The position numbers and the translations under genes are program-made. From the NCBI RefSeq assembly GCF_017876545.1, contig NZ_JAGIOD010000001.1, forward strand, positions 434,001 to 498,000: a stretch of DNA of 64,000 nt. The letters are read 5' to 3'. The DNA is from Brachybacterium sacelli (GTDB lineage: Bacteria; Actinomycetota; Actinomycetes; Actinomycetales; Dermabacteraceae). A model generated the notes under the pieces. It saw only the letters and a list, made by a program, of their open reading frames with translations, did no database searches and was not told where the DNA came from. Of this stretch, positions 1 to 10,574 are shown in pieces (position 1 is the stretch's first letter; each line of letters opens with the position of its first letter).

Positions 1-885
<885 letters not shown>

Positions 886-893
<8 letters not shown>

Positions 894-2034
894 GCGCGAT
901 CACCTTCCGTTCGTGGTGGACCTGGTCGTGGTGGATGCAGGCCGCGGCGTGGGTCATGTCCGCGGGCCGTTCGGTGAGCGTGATCAGCTCGGGCTCGGCC
1001 TGCAGGCACTCGTCGGTGGCGAGCTCGCAGCGAGGGGCGAAGGCGCAGCCGGGGGGCAGGGTCGCCAGGGACGGCGGGGCGCCGGGGATGGAGGCCAGCT
1101 CCGGCAGGTCGCCGCTCACCGGCGGCACCGCGTTGATGAGCTTGGAGGTGTACGGGTGCTTCGGGGCGGAGAAGATGTCCTGCGTCGAACCGGTCTCGAT
1201 GACCGTCCCGGCGTACATGGTGATCACCCGGTCGGCGAGCTCTGCGGCCAGCGCGAGGTCGTGCGAGATGAAGATCATCGCGAAGTGGAACTCGGCGCGC
1301 AGCTCCGCGAGCAGGTCGATCACGGTGCGCTGGGTGAGGATGTCCAGCGCCGTCGTGGGCTCGTCCAGCACCAGCAGCCGGGGGCGCAGCAGCAGGGCGG
1401 TCGCGATCAGCGCCCTCTGCTTCATCCCCCCGGAGAGCTCGTGGGGGAAGCTGCCCAGCACCCGTCGGGGTTCGAGCCGCACCGAGCGCAGGGCCTCGGC
1501 GGAGCGCTCGAGGATCTCGCGCCGGCCCGGCCGGCCCTGCGCGTGGTCGCTCAGCGTCTCGGCCATCTGCTGGCCGATCGTGAGCACGGGATTGAAGGCG
1601 TTCTGGGCGCCCTGGAACACCATGGCCGCCTCGGACCAGCGCCATCGCCGCAGCTGGTTCTGCGTCATCGCGGTCACGTCCCGGGCGCGGCCGTCCTCGC
1701 CGGTGAAGGTCACCGAGCCGCCGGTGATCTCCCCGAGGGTGGGCAGCAGGCGCAGCAGTGCGAGCCCGAGGGTGGTCTTGCCGCAGCCGGACTCTCCGAC
1801 CAGGGCGAGGGAGGACTCGGGGTAGAGGTCGAAGCTCACCCCGCGCAGCGCGCGCACCGACGTGTTCTTGCCGGTGCGGTAGGCGACCTGGAGGTCGCGC
1901 GCGGACAGCACGGGAGAGTCGGCGGCGGGCCCGGTGGGATCCGGCGCCGCGGGGTCGGGCGTGGTCGGTCCGGGCGCCGTGGGGTCCGTCGTCGTGGTCA
2001 CGGGCGAGGCGGGGTCGGGCGTCATCGCGGGCAT
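886..2034 (-). CDS. Oligopeptide/dipeptide ABC transporter ATPase (DppD/OppD type)
   Basis: This is the first ATPase of the peptide-type importer, 382 aa. Walker A GESGCGKTT is at about residues 80-88, the signature LSGGMKQR and Walker B LLVLDEPTTALD follow, and the C-terminal cysteine-containing region (PPGCAFAPRCELATDEC) is the oligopeptide-ATPase extension. The first 40 residues are a low-complexity Pro/Thr/Asp tail with repeated TPDP/APDP motifs that is not part of the ATPase fold. The ATG overlaps the TGA of the permease gene (ATGA), which fixes the start. Membership in one operon with both permeases and the DppF-type ATPase is clear. The transported ligand is unknown. Confidence 0.94.
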
Positions 2035-2963
2035 CAGCGGTCCCTCAGTCGGGGGTTGAGGATCTCTTCGAGGGTGCGGGTCAGGAGGATCAGGCCCAGC
2101 TGGAGCAGCACGATCATCGTGACCGGGGCGACGATGTAGGCCACCGCGTCGGGGTTGAACATCGCGCCCTTCGTCCACGCGTCGTTGATCATGATTCCCC
2201 AGTTGGTGCCCTTCTGCGGGGCCAGGCCCAGCAGGTACAGGCCGACCATCGCGTAGATCGCGTTGGTGACGGCGATGATGAAGTTGATCAGGATGTAGCT
2301 GGCCATGTTGGGGACGATCTCGCCGAAGACGACGCGCACCCAGCCGACGTCGAGCAACTGCGCCGCCTCGACGAACTCGCGCTCCTTGAGCGAGAGCACC
2401 TGGGCACGGATCGAGCGCATCAGCACCGGCCAGGTCAGCACGCCGATGATGACGCCCAGCAGCATGGGTGAGTCGAGGCTGTAGAAGGCACCGACCACGG
2501 CCAGCAGCACGATCTGCGGGACCGTCATGACGATGTCGGTCAGCTGGAGCATCGCGGCGTCGAAACGGCCGCCGAAGTAGCCGGCGAGGGAGCCGATGGC
2601 CACTGCGATCACCGTGGTGATGGCGGCCGCGAGGAATCCGACCATCAGCACGGTCCGGCCACCGATCACCAGCAGGTGGAGGGTGTCCTTGCCGGTGCCC
2701 TCGAGGCCCAGCCAATGCTGGGCGCTGGGGGCCTCCCAGGCCCGGCTCGCATCGCCGGGGACCTCGGTGCCGACCACGAGCGGGCCGACCAGGGACAACA
2801 GCAGGATCGCGACCACCAGGCACAGGCCCAGGAATCCGGACGTGCTGCGAGTCAGCTCGTTCAGCAGGCGGCGCAGCGGGCTGGTCCCGGCGGCCTTGCC
2901 GGTCGCGGGCGGGGGGACCGTCGCGGCCGCGGTGGTGGGGACGGGCGGCGCGTCGGCGCTCAT
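2034..2963 (-). CDS. Peptide ABC transporter permease (DppC type)
   Basis: A 309-aa inner-membrane permease of the DppC family. An N-terminal cytoplasmic tail rich in Pro/Ala is followed by a first hydrophobic helix (GFLGLCLVVAILLLSLVGPL) and an extracytoplasmic stretch containing the family-typical HWLGLEGTGKD motif (usually HxLGTDxxGRD). Later helices carry the EAA-type loop EFVEAAQLLDVGWVRVVFGE that docks on the ATPases. Start and stop both overlap neighbours in ATGA arrangements, so the gene is the second cistron of dppB-C-D-F. Function at family level is secure; substrate is open. Confidence 0.93.
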   Translation of the reverse strand: MSADAPPVPTTAAATVPPPATGKAAGTSPLRRLLNELTRSTSGFLGLCLVVAILLLSLVGPLVVGTEVPGDASRAWEAPSAQHWLGLEGTGKDTLHLLVIGGRTVLMVGFLAAAITTVIAVAIGSLAGYFGGRFDAAMLQLTDIVMTVPQIVLLAVVGAFYSLDSPMLLGVIIGVLTWPVLMRSIRAQVLSLKEREFVEAAQLLDVGWVRVVFGEIVPNMASYILINFIIAVTNAIYAMVGLYLLGLAPQKGTNWGIMINDAWTKGAMFNPDAVAYIVAPVTMIVLLQLGLILLTRTLEEILNPRLRDR

Positions 2964-4078
2964 GAGGCACCTCCCTCGCCGAGCCGGATCCGGGGATCGA
3001 GCGCGGCATTGATCAAGTCGGCCGCGAGGTTCGCGAGCACGACGGTGATGGTCACCACCAGCAGCACCCCCTGGATCGTGGGGTAGTCGCGGGTGTTGAT
3101 CGACTCGAACAGCAGCAGGCCGATTCCCTCGTAGGAGAACGTCTGCTCGACGAAGATGGCGCCGCCGACGATGAATCCGGCCTGGGTGGCGATCTGGGCG
3201 ATCAGCGGCAGCAGGGCGTTGCGGCCGACGTAATGGGCCTGGATGCGGCTCTCCTTGAGGCCTCGCGCCTTCGCGACGGTCACGTAGTCCTCGCCGAGCA
3301 CCTGCGTGGTGGAGGCCTTCATGATCAGCGCCCAGGTGCCCACGGTGGTCAGGACGTAGGTGATGATCGGCAGCGTCGCGTGGTACCCGATGTCGGAGAG
3401 GAAGCGCAGGGAGAACTCGGCGTCCACACCCGGCGAGACGTTGCCGCGCATCCGGGTGTAGTCGATGATCTGGAGCTGCACGGCACCGACCACCACGATG
3501 AGGATCGCCAGCAGGTAGTTGGGGATCGCGTGGAATCCGCTGCCGATGATCGAGACCGCGTGGTCGATGATCCCGCCGCGGCGGTAGGCCATGATCATCC
3601 CGAGGATCAGGCCGACGGTGATGGAGATCAGCAGCGCGATCCCGACGCTGTAGAGCGTCCACGGGAGGTACTGGGCGATCTTGTCCATCACCGTGACCCC
3701 GGGCGTCGCGATCGAGCTCCCCATGTCGCCGCGGAGCAGTCCGCCGAGGTAGTCGAGGTACTGCCGCCAGATCGGTGTGGAGGGGTCGAAGCGGAAGAAG
3801 TTGCTGGCCTCGGCCGCGGCCTGCTCGTAGCTCTTGCCGTACAGGGCGATCTGCTGGTTGATGTAGACGTCGACCGGGTTCCCCGGCAGCAGCCGCACCA
3901 TGAGGAACACACCGGAGGCGACCACCCAGACCACGAACACCGACCGCAGGAGTCGACGCAGGATGAAGGAGTGGTAGATCCTGTGCCCGAGGGACGCCGC
4001 AGGGCGTCGCGGTGCGGCGGTCCCCGGTGGGGCCGCGGACTCCGGCGGAGCCGCAGAGGTCGGAACGTCAGCGGTCAT
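2960..4078 (-). CDS. Peptide ABC transporter permease (DppB type)
   Basis: A 372-aa permease and the first gene of the peptide-transporter operon. The start at 4078 is preferred over an in-frame ATG at 4093, because GAGGAG (in the reverse strand just upstream of 4078) would be a ribosome binding site and lies inside the longer version. The protein has a Pro/Ala-rich tail, a first helix near residues 40-60 (RSVFVVWVVASGVFLMVRLLPGNP), the family RLLPGNPVD motif, and an EAA loop (DYVTVAKARGLKESRIQAHYV). No extracellular binding protein gene is found beside it, so that component must be encoded elsewhere. Upstream is a 219-bp gap with a perfect palindrome. Confidence 0.93.
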   Translation of the reverse strand: MTADVPTSAAPPESAAPPGTAAPRRPAASLGHRIYHSFILRRLLRSVFVVWVVASGVFLMVRLLPGNPVDVYINQQIALYGKSYEQAAAEASNFFRFDPSTPIWRQYLDYLGGLLRGDMGSSIATPGVTVMDKIAQYLPWTLYSVGIALLISITVGLILGMIMAYRRGGIIDHAVSIIGSGFHAIPNYLLAILIVVVGAVQLQIIDYTRMRGNVSPGVDAEFSLRFLSDIGYHATLPIITYVLTTVGTWALIMKASTTQVLGEDYVTVAKARGLKESRIQAHYVGRNALLPLIAQIATQAGFIVGGAIFVEQTFSYEGIGLLLFESINTRDYPTIQGVLLVVTITVVLANLAADLINAALDPRIRLGEGGAS

Positions 4079-4206
4079 TGCTCTCCTCGACAAGCGACGG
4101 TGCTCGGCGAAACTCTAGCGACGATGTGACCGCCTGCACATCGAAACGCGGGTCACAATTCGAGCAAATCTGCGCGGAACCCGGTCCGAACACTCACGAT
4201 CGCGCT

Positions 4207-4220
4207 CCTGTCCGGACAGG
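4207..4220. promoter_or_regulatory. Perfect 14-bp palindrome upstream of the peptide-transporter operon
   Basis: CCTGTCCGGACAGG is its own reverse complement. It lies 129 bp upstream of dppB on the otherwise featureless gap 4079-4297. A TANNNT hexamer (TAGAGT on the minus strand, 4112-4117) sits between it and the gene as a possible -10 box. A regulator-binding role is an inference from symmetry and position. Confidence 0.4.
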
Positions 4221-4297
4221 TTCACGGCGACCTGCGGCACCGCTCCAGGGCTCGACCGGGCACAGCGGGAACGGAGAACATGCTGGTCAGGTGGCGA

Positions 4298-6865
4298 TCA
4301 TCCGCTGTGGCGGAAGCGATGGAGCACCGGGACGGCGTGGAGTCCCGACTCGACCTGGTCCAGCGCGAGGTCGAGGTCCTGGAGATCGAAGCGTCGGCCG
4401 TAGGCCCGATGGGCCGCGGCCACCATGTCGCCGAGATGCGGGTCGGCGGCCACCTGCTCCGCGGCGGTGGTGCGCACGAGCAGGCGGATCGTGTTCGCCC
4501 CGGGGTGCAGCGCGTCGGTGAGATCGATCCGGTGCGGGGCGTCCCAGATCACGCCCGCATCCCGGCCGTCCACCGTGACCACCGCGATCTCCCGCACCGG
4601 CGGGGCCAGGAGCGCGCGATAGCTCTTGGGGTCGTGGGGCGAGCGCGCCAGGGGCCGGCCCGGGCCGAGATCGAGGACGAATCGCTCTCCGGGGGTGAGC
4701 GGGTCCGGGCCGAGGTCGACAACGGTCTCGTAGGTGCCCTCGTCGCAGGGCTCACTCAGCTCGGCCTCCCACCGGTGCGGGAGGGAGACCGGGACGGACA
4801 CCCGCTGCGGCGACGCGGGCCCGGCCGCGAAGTGCCAGGGCCCCTCGAGCCGCCGAGTGCCGAGGAGGCGCTCCTCGCGGACCGGGGCCGGTTCCTCGTG
4901 GGATGCCGGATCCGTGGCGACCAGGACGCTCGCCTCGTACGGGTGCAGCGTGAGGACCAGGGCCTCGCCGTCCCGTGCCGCGGGTGCGATCTCCCCGCTT
5001 CGCGGGTCCCACTGCTCGACGGTGCCGCCACCTGATCGGGGCGTGAGCCGGAAGGTGCGCTGCTCGGCCCCGGTGTTGGCCATGAAGTACAGGTCACCGT
5101 CGGCCAGGCGGCGATGGATCACTCCGACCTCCCCGTCGTCGCCCTCCAGGGCGGCATCGGGCCGACGGGCATCGGCGAGCACTGCCGGGAACGTCTCGGC
5201 GTCCGCGGCGACCGTCCCTCGATACGCCGGCGAGTCCAGGGAGATCACCGTGCCCCCGGCCTCGCGCACCGCGTCGCACCATGCCCGGGCGGGCTCCGGC
5301 AGTTCGGTGACGAGGGGGAGCACCACGACGGGCGCCTCCTGCGGGGCCAGGACGGCGAGCGCATCGTCGTCGACCAGCTGGAGGTCGTGGCCGGCGCGGC
5401 GGATCGCGGCGGGGATCTCGGGGCCGATGCGGTCGCGGCAGGCGCGCCACAGGTCGAATCCTTCACCGTGCTCGGCGCGGACGTCGGCGCTGGGGAGGTA
5501 GAGCTTCACCTCGGCCACCGGTTCGCCGTGCCGCAGCAGCCAGCACAGGCGCGTGAGATAGGCGCTCAGCTCCGGCATCGCGGGCCACCAGGGGTTGCGG
5601 TCATCGAGCGCCCCGGCGGCGTAGAACATCCAGCCCAGGCCCGGGGCGTCCGGCGGCGAGTAGGGCCAGCCGTGGCCCACGAAGTGCGTGATGCCCAGCA
5701 GCAGGTGTTCGTGCGCCTCCCCCTTGAGGTCCAACGGCGTGGCGCGGAACGACGGGGAGTGCACCCAGGTCCAGATCTCGCTGGAGACCACCTCGCGGCC
5801 GTGCAGCTGGGCGGCGGAGGAGGCCCAGCGCGTCTGCGGCAGGCCGTTCCAGCCCCAGCCCTCCCCCTCGATGAGGTCCGCGAGACGCTGGGAGCTGAGC
5901 GTGACGGGCGGCTCACCGTAGGCCTGGATCCGCAGGGCGACCCCGTGCTCGTGGGCCCACTGCCGGCACACGGCCACGAAGTTCTCCTCGACCAGTTCGG
6001 TGAGGGTGCGGCCGACGTCCTGCCGCAGCCGCGCGGAACCCGGTTCGTCGACGCGCAGGCGGTACAGCAGCGGCAGCACGTCGTAGCCGCGACGGCAGGC
6101 GAACTCCTCGGCGAACCGCGGCGTCCAGTTCGCGCCGTACACCTCGAGGCTGTCGCAGAAGACCGATCCCAGCAGGTCCGCGGGGACCGCTTCGAGCAGG
6201 CTCTCGCCGACGACCTCGAGGTGGTGACGGGTGGCTTCGGCCGAGAGGTGGTCCAGCACCGGACCCTCGGCGCCCGCCGAGGCCCGCTTGACCTGCTGTC
6301 CGGTCACGCGGGACCAGGCCAGCAGCACGGTGCGGGGACCGCGGCCGGCGGGTATGCGCAGCGTCCCGCCCTCCGTCGGGAGGTGGGCCCATCCGGAGGG
6401 CGGGGATCCGTCACCGAGGTAGGCGGCGACCAGCTCGTCCCCCGGCCAGGGCGTGGTCACGGGCACCTCGAGAGCCGCAGGCGAAATGTCACGACGCTCC
6501 CAGTGCAGGGACCTCGAGGCGTGCTCGGGGCCGATGTGGGAGCCGCCGTAGGACCAGCCGCTGCCCAGCGTGACGTCGAATCGGAGGCCCAGGTCGCGCG
6601 CGGTCTCGGCGGCATGGCGCAGAGGGCTGAGCATGCGCGCGGAGAGGAACTCGTCGGCTCCCTCGGCCAACGGGTACACGAAGGCGACCTCGGCGCCGCC
6701 GAGGCCCGCATCTGCCATGGCGCGCAGCTCGCGGTCGATCTCGGCGGACTCGACGTCGGGCCCGAACCACCACCAGCGCATCATCGGGCGCGCCGAGGGG
6801 TCGGGCCGGAGGAATGCTTCGCGGGCCGAGGCGACGCTCGCGGTGCCCGTGCTGTTCGCCGTCAT
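4298..6865 (-). CDS. Glycoside hydrolase family 106-type protein (alpha-L-rhamnosidase-like)
   Basis: An 855-aa enzyme. The N-terminal block RPMMRWWWFGPDVESAEID near residue 27 and the following DAGLGGAEVAFVYPL are hallmarks of the GH106 family, whose characterised members remove terminal alpha-L-rhamnose from oligosaccharides or glycosides. The length fits the shorter GH106 forms. The last 150 residues look like a beta-sandwich, carbohydrate-binding-type module. There is no signal peptide, so it would act in the cytoplasm on an imported glycoside. It is separated by 4 nt from the upstream oxidoreductase gene and is the last cistron of a sugar-uptake operon. Rhamnose specificity is inferred from the family only. 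Confidence 0.85.
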   Translation of the reverse strand: MTANSTGTASVASAREAFLRPDPSARPMMRWWWFGPDVESAEIDRELRAMADAGLGGAEVAFVYPLAEGADEFLSARMLSPLRHAAETARDLGLRFDVTLGSGWSYGGSHIGPEHASRSLHWERRDISPAALEVPVTTPWPGDELVAAYLGDGSPPSGWAHLPTEGGTLRIPAGRGPRTVLLAWSRVTGQQVKRASAGAEGPVLDHLSAEATRHHLEVVGESLLEAVPADLLGSVFCDSLEVYGANWTPRFAEEFACRRGYDVLPLLYRLRVDEPGSARLRQDVGRTLTELVEENFVAVCRQWAHEHGVALRIQAYGEPPVTLSSQRLADLIEGEGWGWNGLPQTRWASSAAQLHGREVVSSEIWTWVHSPSFRATPLDLKGEAHEHLLLGITHFVGHGWPYSPPDAPGLGWMFYAAGALDDRNPWWPAMPELSAYLTRLCWLLRHGEPVAEVKLYLPSADVRAEHGEGFDLWRACRDRIGPEIPAAIRRAGHDLQLVDDDALAVLAPQEAPVVVLPLVTELPEPARAWCDAVREAGGTVISLDSPAYRGTVAADAETFPAVLADARRPDAALEGDDGEVGVIHRRLADGDLYFMANTGAEQRTFRLTPRSGGGTVEQWDPRSGEIAPAARDGEALVLTLHPYEASVLVATDPASHEEPAPVREERLLGTRRLEGPWHFAAGPASPQRVSVPVSLPHRWEAELSEPCDEGTYETVVDLGPDPLTPGERFVLDLGPGRPLARSPHDPKSYRALLAPPVREIAVVTVDGRDAGVIWDAPHRIDLTDALHPGANTIRLLVRTTAAEQVAADPHLGDMVAAAHRAYGRRFDLQDLDLALDQVESGLHAVPVLHRFRHSG

Positions 6866-6869
6866 CGGG

Positions 6870-8045
6870 TCAGGCCTCCGTCGGGGTCCAGGTGCGGACC
6901 GCCTCGGGGTGGGCCCAGCTCACGCCGAGCTCGCTGAAGGGCCGGCCGCGCTCCAGGGCGGCCGCGAGGACCTGCTCGATGTCCTCGACCACCGGATGGG
7001 CGGCCTCGCCCTCGCCGTGCCAGTGCACCGCGTCCCCGGTGATCGGGGTCGGGTCGGGTGCGGACTGGATCGCCTCGAGGACGGCGCTGAAGGCCCCGGT
7101 GCTCCCCAGCGGCGTCAGCAGCTCGACCTCGCGGTCGCGCACATGGGCGATGAGGTTCCCCATCAGGTCACGGCGCTGGTGGGAGAGCTCGGTCGTGGTG
7201 CCGTCGGGACCCGTGCGCACGGAGACGTCGTCCGTGTAGTGCAGGCGGTGACTCCCGGCCGACCCGGTGACCTCGATCCAGGGCGAGGACTGCTCGGGCG
7301 CGGTGGTGGTCAGGGCGCAGAGCACCGAGGGCCCCTCCCCTGCCGGGTCGATCCGCAGGAAGGTGGTGTCGTCGGCCTCGATGTCGTGGGCACGTCGCAG
7401 CTCGGTGGTGACCGCGCCGACGTCGGAGACCTCCTGGATGCCGGCGATGACCAGGGCGGCGTGCACGGCATGGGCGAGCGGGTTGGTGGCGACCCCGTCG
7501 GCCACCCGGCGGCCGTTCAACAGGCGCCTGCCCGCCCAGGGCGAGCGCCGGTAGTAGGCGCGGTCCCGACGCCAGGCCCCGTAGGCCCGCACCGTGACGT
7601 CCTCGCCGAAGACCCCGGCGGCGACCTCCTCGCGCAGCACGTCCACGCCGGCGCCGCCGCGGGCCTGGAAGCCGACCTGCACCGCGCGTCCGGCGGTCCG
7701 GGCGGCCTCGAGCAGGGCGTCGTGGTCGGTCAGTGCCGGCACCGGTGGCTTCTCGAGATGGACGTCGAGCCCGGCGGCCAGGGTCTCGGCGGTCAGGGGC
7801 ACGTGGGTGTCGATCGGGGTGGCGATCACGACGATCTCGGGGCGGTCCTCGGCCGGCACCGTGGCCAGCAGGTCGCCGAGGCTGCGATGGTGGATCTCCG
7901 CGAGCCCCGCGGGCGGCTCGGCCACGTCGACCACGCCGACCAGACGGGCGGTGCCGGCGGCCTCGAGACGCTCGAGGCCCCGCAGGTGCACCGCGCCGAA
8001 GCCGCGGGTCCCGATCAGCGCGATCCGCGTGGGCTCCCCGGTCAC
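6870..8045 (-). CDS. Gfo/Idh/MocA-family oxidoreductase
   Basis: A 391-aa NAD(P)-dependent sugar oxidoreductase. A Rossmann fold at the N-terminus carries RIALIGTRGFGAVHL, and the family motif LEKPPVPALTD holds the conserved EKP lysine near residue 100. The GTG start overlaps the TGA of the upstream gene (GTGA), so it is coupled to a second member of the same family. Two adjacent Gfo/Idh enzymes beside a glycosidase often oxidise or epimerise the released sugar or the intact glycoside (for example through a 3-keto form). That role is an inference here. Confidence 0.88.
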   Translation of the reverse strand: MTGEPTRIALIGTRGFGAVHLRGLERLEAAGTARLVGVVDVAEPPAGLAEIHHRSLGDLLATVPAEDRPEIVVIATPIDTHVPLTAETLAAGLDVHLEKPPVPALTDHDALLEAARTAGRAVQVGFQARGGAGVDVLREEVAAGVFGEDVTVRAYGAWRRDRAYYRRSPWAGRRLLNGRRVADGVATNPLAHAVHAALVIAGIQEVSDVGAVTTELRRAHDIEADDTTFLRIDPAGEGPSVLCALTTTAPEQSSPWIEVTGSAGSHRLHYTDDVSVRTGPDGTTTELSHQRRDLMGNLIAHVRDREVELLTPLGSTGAFSAVLEAIQSAPDPTPITGDAVHWHGEGEAAHPVVEDIEQVLAAALERGRPFSELGVSWAHPEAVRTWTPTEA

Positions 8046-9505
8046 CGGGCGGCCCCGGACCGCTCCGCGCCGGCGGGCTCGTCGTCGCCGTGCTCAGTGT
8101 CGCCGTGCTCGGCGGCGGGGGCGGAGCGGGAGGTGCTCGAGGTGCTCGGGGCTCCCGCGTCCTCGCATTCCGCGCGCGCGAGGTCCAGGCCGAGGAAGGT
8201 GGTGACGTCGACGGGTGCTCCGGTGCTGAGGGATTCGTTGCCGCAGATGCCCACGGCGACGGCGCGCAGTCCGTCGCGGTGGTCGGAGGGGCGGCCCAGC
8301 TCGTCCTGGACGGGGCCGACGAACACGTCGCGCAGCAGCAGCGCGTCGCCGCCGCCGTGGCCTCCCACCCCTTCGGGGATCTCCACCTCACGGGCGGGCT
8401 CGAAGTGCTTCTGGACCACCAGGTGCTCACCGCGCTCCCGGATCCCGGCATCGGCCGTGGCCACGGCCACGGCGCTGGGGTCCACATGCGAGGAGGAGGG
8501 CGCGCCGTCCTCGTCCTTCGCGATGACCTCGGCCCGCTCGATCACCTCGAGCTCGGCGCGGCCACGAGTGCCGTTGACCGCGACCCGGTATCCCTCCCAC
8601 GGGCTGTGGGCGTTGAGGGCATAGGTCAGGACGGGGCCGCCGGAGTAGTCGACGATCGCGGTGAGGTTGTCCTCGGTGGTGATGCCGTCCTCGAACACGG
8701 AGCGGTCGCGCCGGTAGCCGTCGTGCTGCTCCGCCTGCAGGTAGAGCGCCTCGAGCCGCTCGTCCGAGCGGAGGTCCAGCTCGAAGGGATCGTGCGGGCC
8801 GTCGTGGGTGCCGCGCTCGGGCAGGGGTGCCTGGCCGCGGGCGTTCGCGTTGTCCTGGCCGTAGAAGCGCAGTCCGCCCCGGGCGTAGACCCGTACGGGG
8901 GTGTCGGCGATCCACCAGTTCACGAGGTCGAAGTGATGGGCGGCCTTGTGGATGAACAGTCCGCCGCTGTTGGTCTTGTCGCGGTGCCAGCGGCGGAAGT
9001 AGTCCGCGCCGTGCTGGGTGTCCAGCACCCACTCGAAGTTCACCGAGACCACCTCGCCGATCTCGCCGGAGGCGATGACCTGCTTCAGCGCGGTGTTGCG
9101 GGGGCTGTAACGGTAGTTGAAGGTCACCACCACCCTCCGACCGGTGCGGTCGATCGCGTCCTGGATCGCACGGGCCGACGGCGCATCGATCGTCAGCGGC
9201 TTCTCGACGATCACGTCCGCCCCCGCCTCCAGCGACCGCACCACGTGCTCGGCGTGGAGGCGGTCCACGCTGGTGACGATGACCCGGTCCACGCGCTGGT
9301 CACGGATGACGTCCTCGAGCTGCTCCGGCCCTGCCAGCACCACCTCGGCGAAGGCCGCCATGCGGTCGCGGTGGAACTCGCGGCGAGCCGGGTTCACATC
9401 CAGCAGCGCCACCAGCTCGGCGACATCGGCATGAGGCCCCGCGATCGCGTCGAGATACATCTGGGCACGATGGCCGGAACCGATCAGGGCATAGCGGGTA
9501 GGCAT
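8042..9505 (-). CDS. Gfo/Idh/MocA-family oxidoreductase (long form)
   Basis: A 487-aa enzyme with an N-terminal Rossmann fold (RYALIGSGHRAQMYLDAI), the EKP motif (VIVEKPLTID) and a C-terminal substrate domain containing HKAAHHFDLVNWW, in which the histidines and aspartate are typical of the catalytic pocket. The ATG at 9505 is chosen because AGGAGA precedes it by 5 nt; longer in-frame starts lack this. It lies 154 bp downstream of the permease genes and is coupled to the second oxidoreductase and the GH106 enzyme, so it most likely acts on the same imported sugar. The C-terminal 40 residues are an Ala/Glu/Ser-rich tail. Confidence 0.87.
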   Translation of the reverse strand: MPTRYALIGSGHRAQMYLDAIAGPHADVAELVALLDVNPARREFHRDRMAAFAEVVLAGPEQLEDVIRDQRVDRVIVTSVDRLHAEHVVRSLEAGADVIVEKPLTIDAPSARAIQDAIDRTGRRVVVTFNYRYSPRNTALKQVIASGEIGEVVSVNFEWVLDTQHGADYFRRWHRDKTNSGGLFIHKAAHHFDLVNWWIADTPVRVYARGGLRFYGQDNANARGQAPLPERGTHDGPHDPFELDLRSDERLEALYLQAEQHDGYRRDRSVFEDGITTEDNLTAIVDYSGGPVLTYALNAHSPWEGYRVAVNGTRGRAELEVIERAEVIAKDEDGAPSSSHVDPSAVAVATADAGIRERGEHLVVQKHFEPAREVEIPEGVGGHGGGDALLLRDVFVGPVQDELGRPSDHRDGLRAVAVGICGNESLSTGAPVDVTTFLGLDLARAECEDAGAPSTSSTSRSAPAAEHGDTEHGDDEPAGAERSGAAR

Positions 9506-9659
9506 GACTCTCCTGGATGAGGACGGGACGGACTGAGCAGTGAAGGGACACAGTGGGGGGACGGTGAGCACAGCGGGAGCCCGACGCTCAGCGGCGGCGG
9601 CGCGGGGACCACGGACTCCGCACCGCCTGCCGCCGAGAACGACGGGCCGTGACGAGGGG

Positions 9660-10574
9660 CTACTTGATGCCCGTGGTGGCGAAGCCCTTGATGAGGAACC
9701 GCTGGCCGAACAGGAACACCAGGAACAGCGGGACCAGCGAGACCACGGACATCGCGAACATCGCGCCCCAGTCCGAGGACCCCTGTGTGTCCAGGAAGGA
9801 CTTCAGCGCCAGCGGCACCGTGAAGTTCTCCGGAGTGGTCAGGTAGATCAGCGAGCCGAAGAAGTCGTTCCACATCCACATGAAGGTGAAGATCGTGGTG
9901 GTCGCCAGCGCCGGCAGCATGAGCGGCAGGATCACCTGGAAGAAGATCCGGAAGTGGCCACAGCCGTCGATACGGGCCGCCTCATCCAGCTCCTTGGGGA
10001 TGCCACGGATGAACTGGACCATGAGGAACACGAAGAACGCGTCCGTGGCCAGGAACTTCGGCAGGATCAGCGGGAGCATCGTGTTCACCCAGCCGGTCTG
10101 GCTGAAGATGATGTACTGCGGCACGATCACCACGTGGATCGGCAGCATCAGCGTCAGCAGCATGATCGCGAACGCGACGTTGCGGCCCCAGAACTTCAGC
10201 CGCGCGAACGCGTACGCCGTCAGCGAGCACGCGACCAGGTTGCCGATCACGCAGCCCAGCACCAGCAGGGTCGAGTTGATCAGGTAATGGGAGAAGGGTT
10301 GCGCGAGCGACTCCCACCCCCGGGCGTAGTTCGAGAAGTCGAAGCTGATCGGGAACAGGCTGGGATTGCGGAAGATCTCGTCGTTCGGACGCAACGAGGA
10401 GACCACCATCCACAGCAGCGGATAGATCATCACGATCGACGCGATGATCATCACCACGTGTCGCACGGTGCGACGCACGAGGCGCTTGGGGCGGTGATGC
10501 ACCGGCACGCCGGCATCGGCGCCCGCGCCACCGGTGGCCGCGGCAGGGTTCGGTCGGCTCTGCAGATCAGTCAT
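9660..10574 (-). CDS. Carbohydrate ABC transporter permease (MalG/UgpE type)
   Basis: A 304-aa permease of the CUT1 carbohydrate family. After a polar N-terminus, a first helix (VVMIIASIVMIYPLLWMVVSSL) is followed by the conserved EAA loop ELDEAARIDGCGHFRIFFQV near residue 200, and the protein ends with the family tail RFLIKGFATTGIK. Its start lies inside the end of the MalF-type gene (8-nt overlap). No cognate ATPase is encoded here, as is common for actinobacterial CUT1 systems that share an MsiK-type ATPase. Confidence 0.94.
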   Translation of the reverse strand: MTDLQSRPNPAAATGGAGADAGVPVHHRPKRLVRRTVRHVVMIIASIVMIYPLLWMVVSSLRPNDEIFRNPSLFPISFDFSNYARGWESLAQPFSHYLINSTLLVLGCVIGNLVACSLTAYAFARLKFWGRNVAFAIMLLTLMLPIHVVIVPQYIIFSQTGWVNTMLPLILPKFLATDAFFVFLMVQFIRGIPKELDEAARIDGCGHFRIFFQVILPLMLPALATTTIFTFMWMWNDFFGSLIYLTTPENFTVPLALKSFLDTQGSSDWGAMFAMSVVSLVPLFLVFLFGQRFLIKGFATTGIK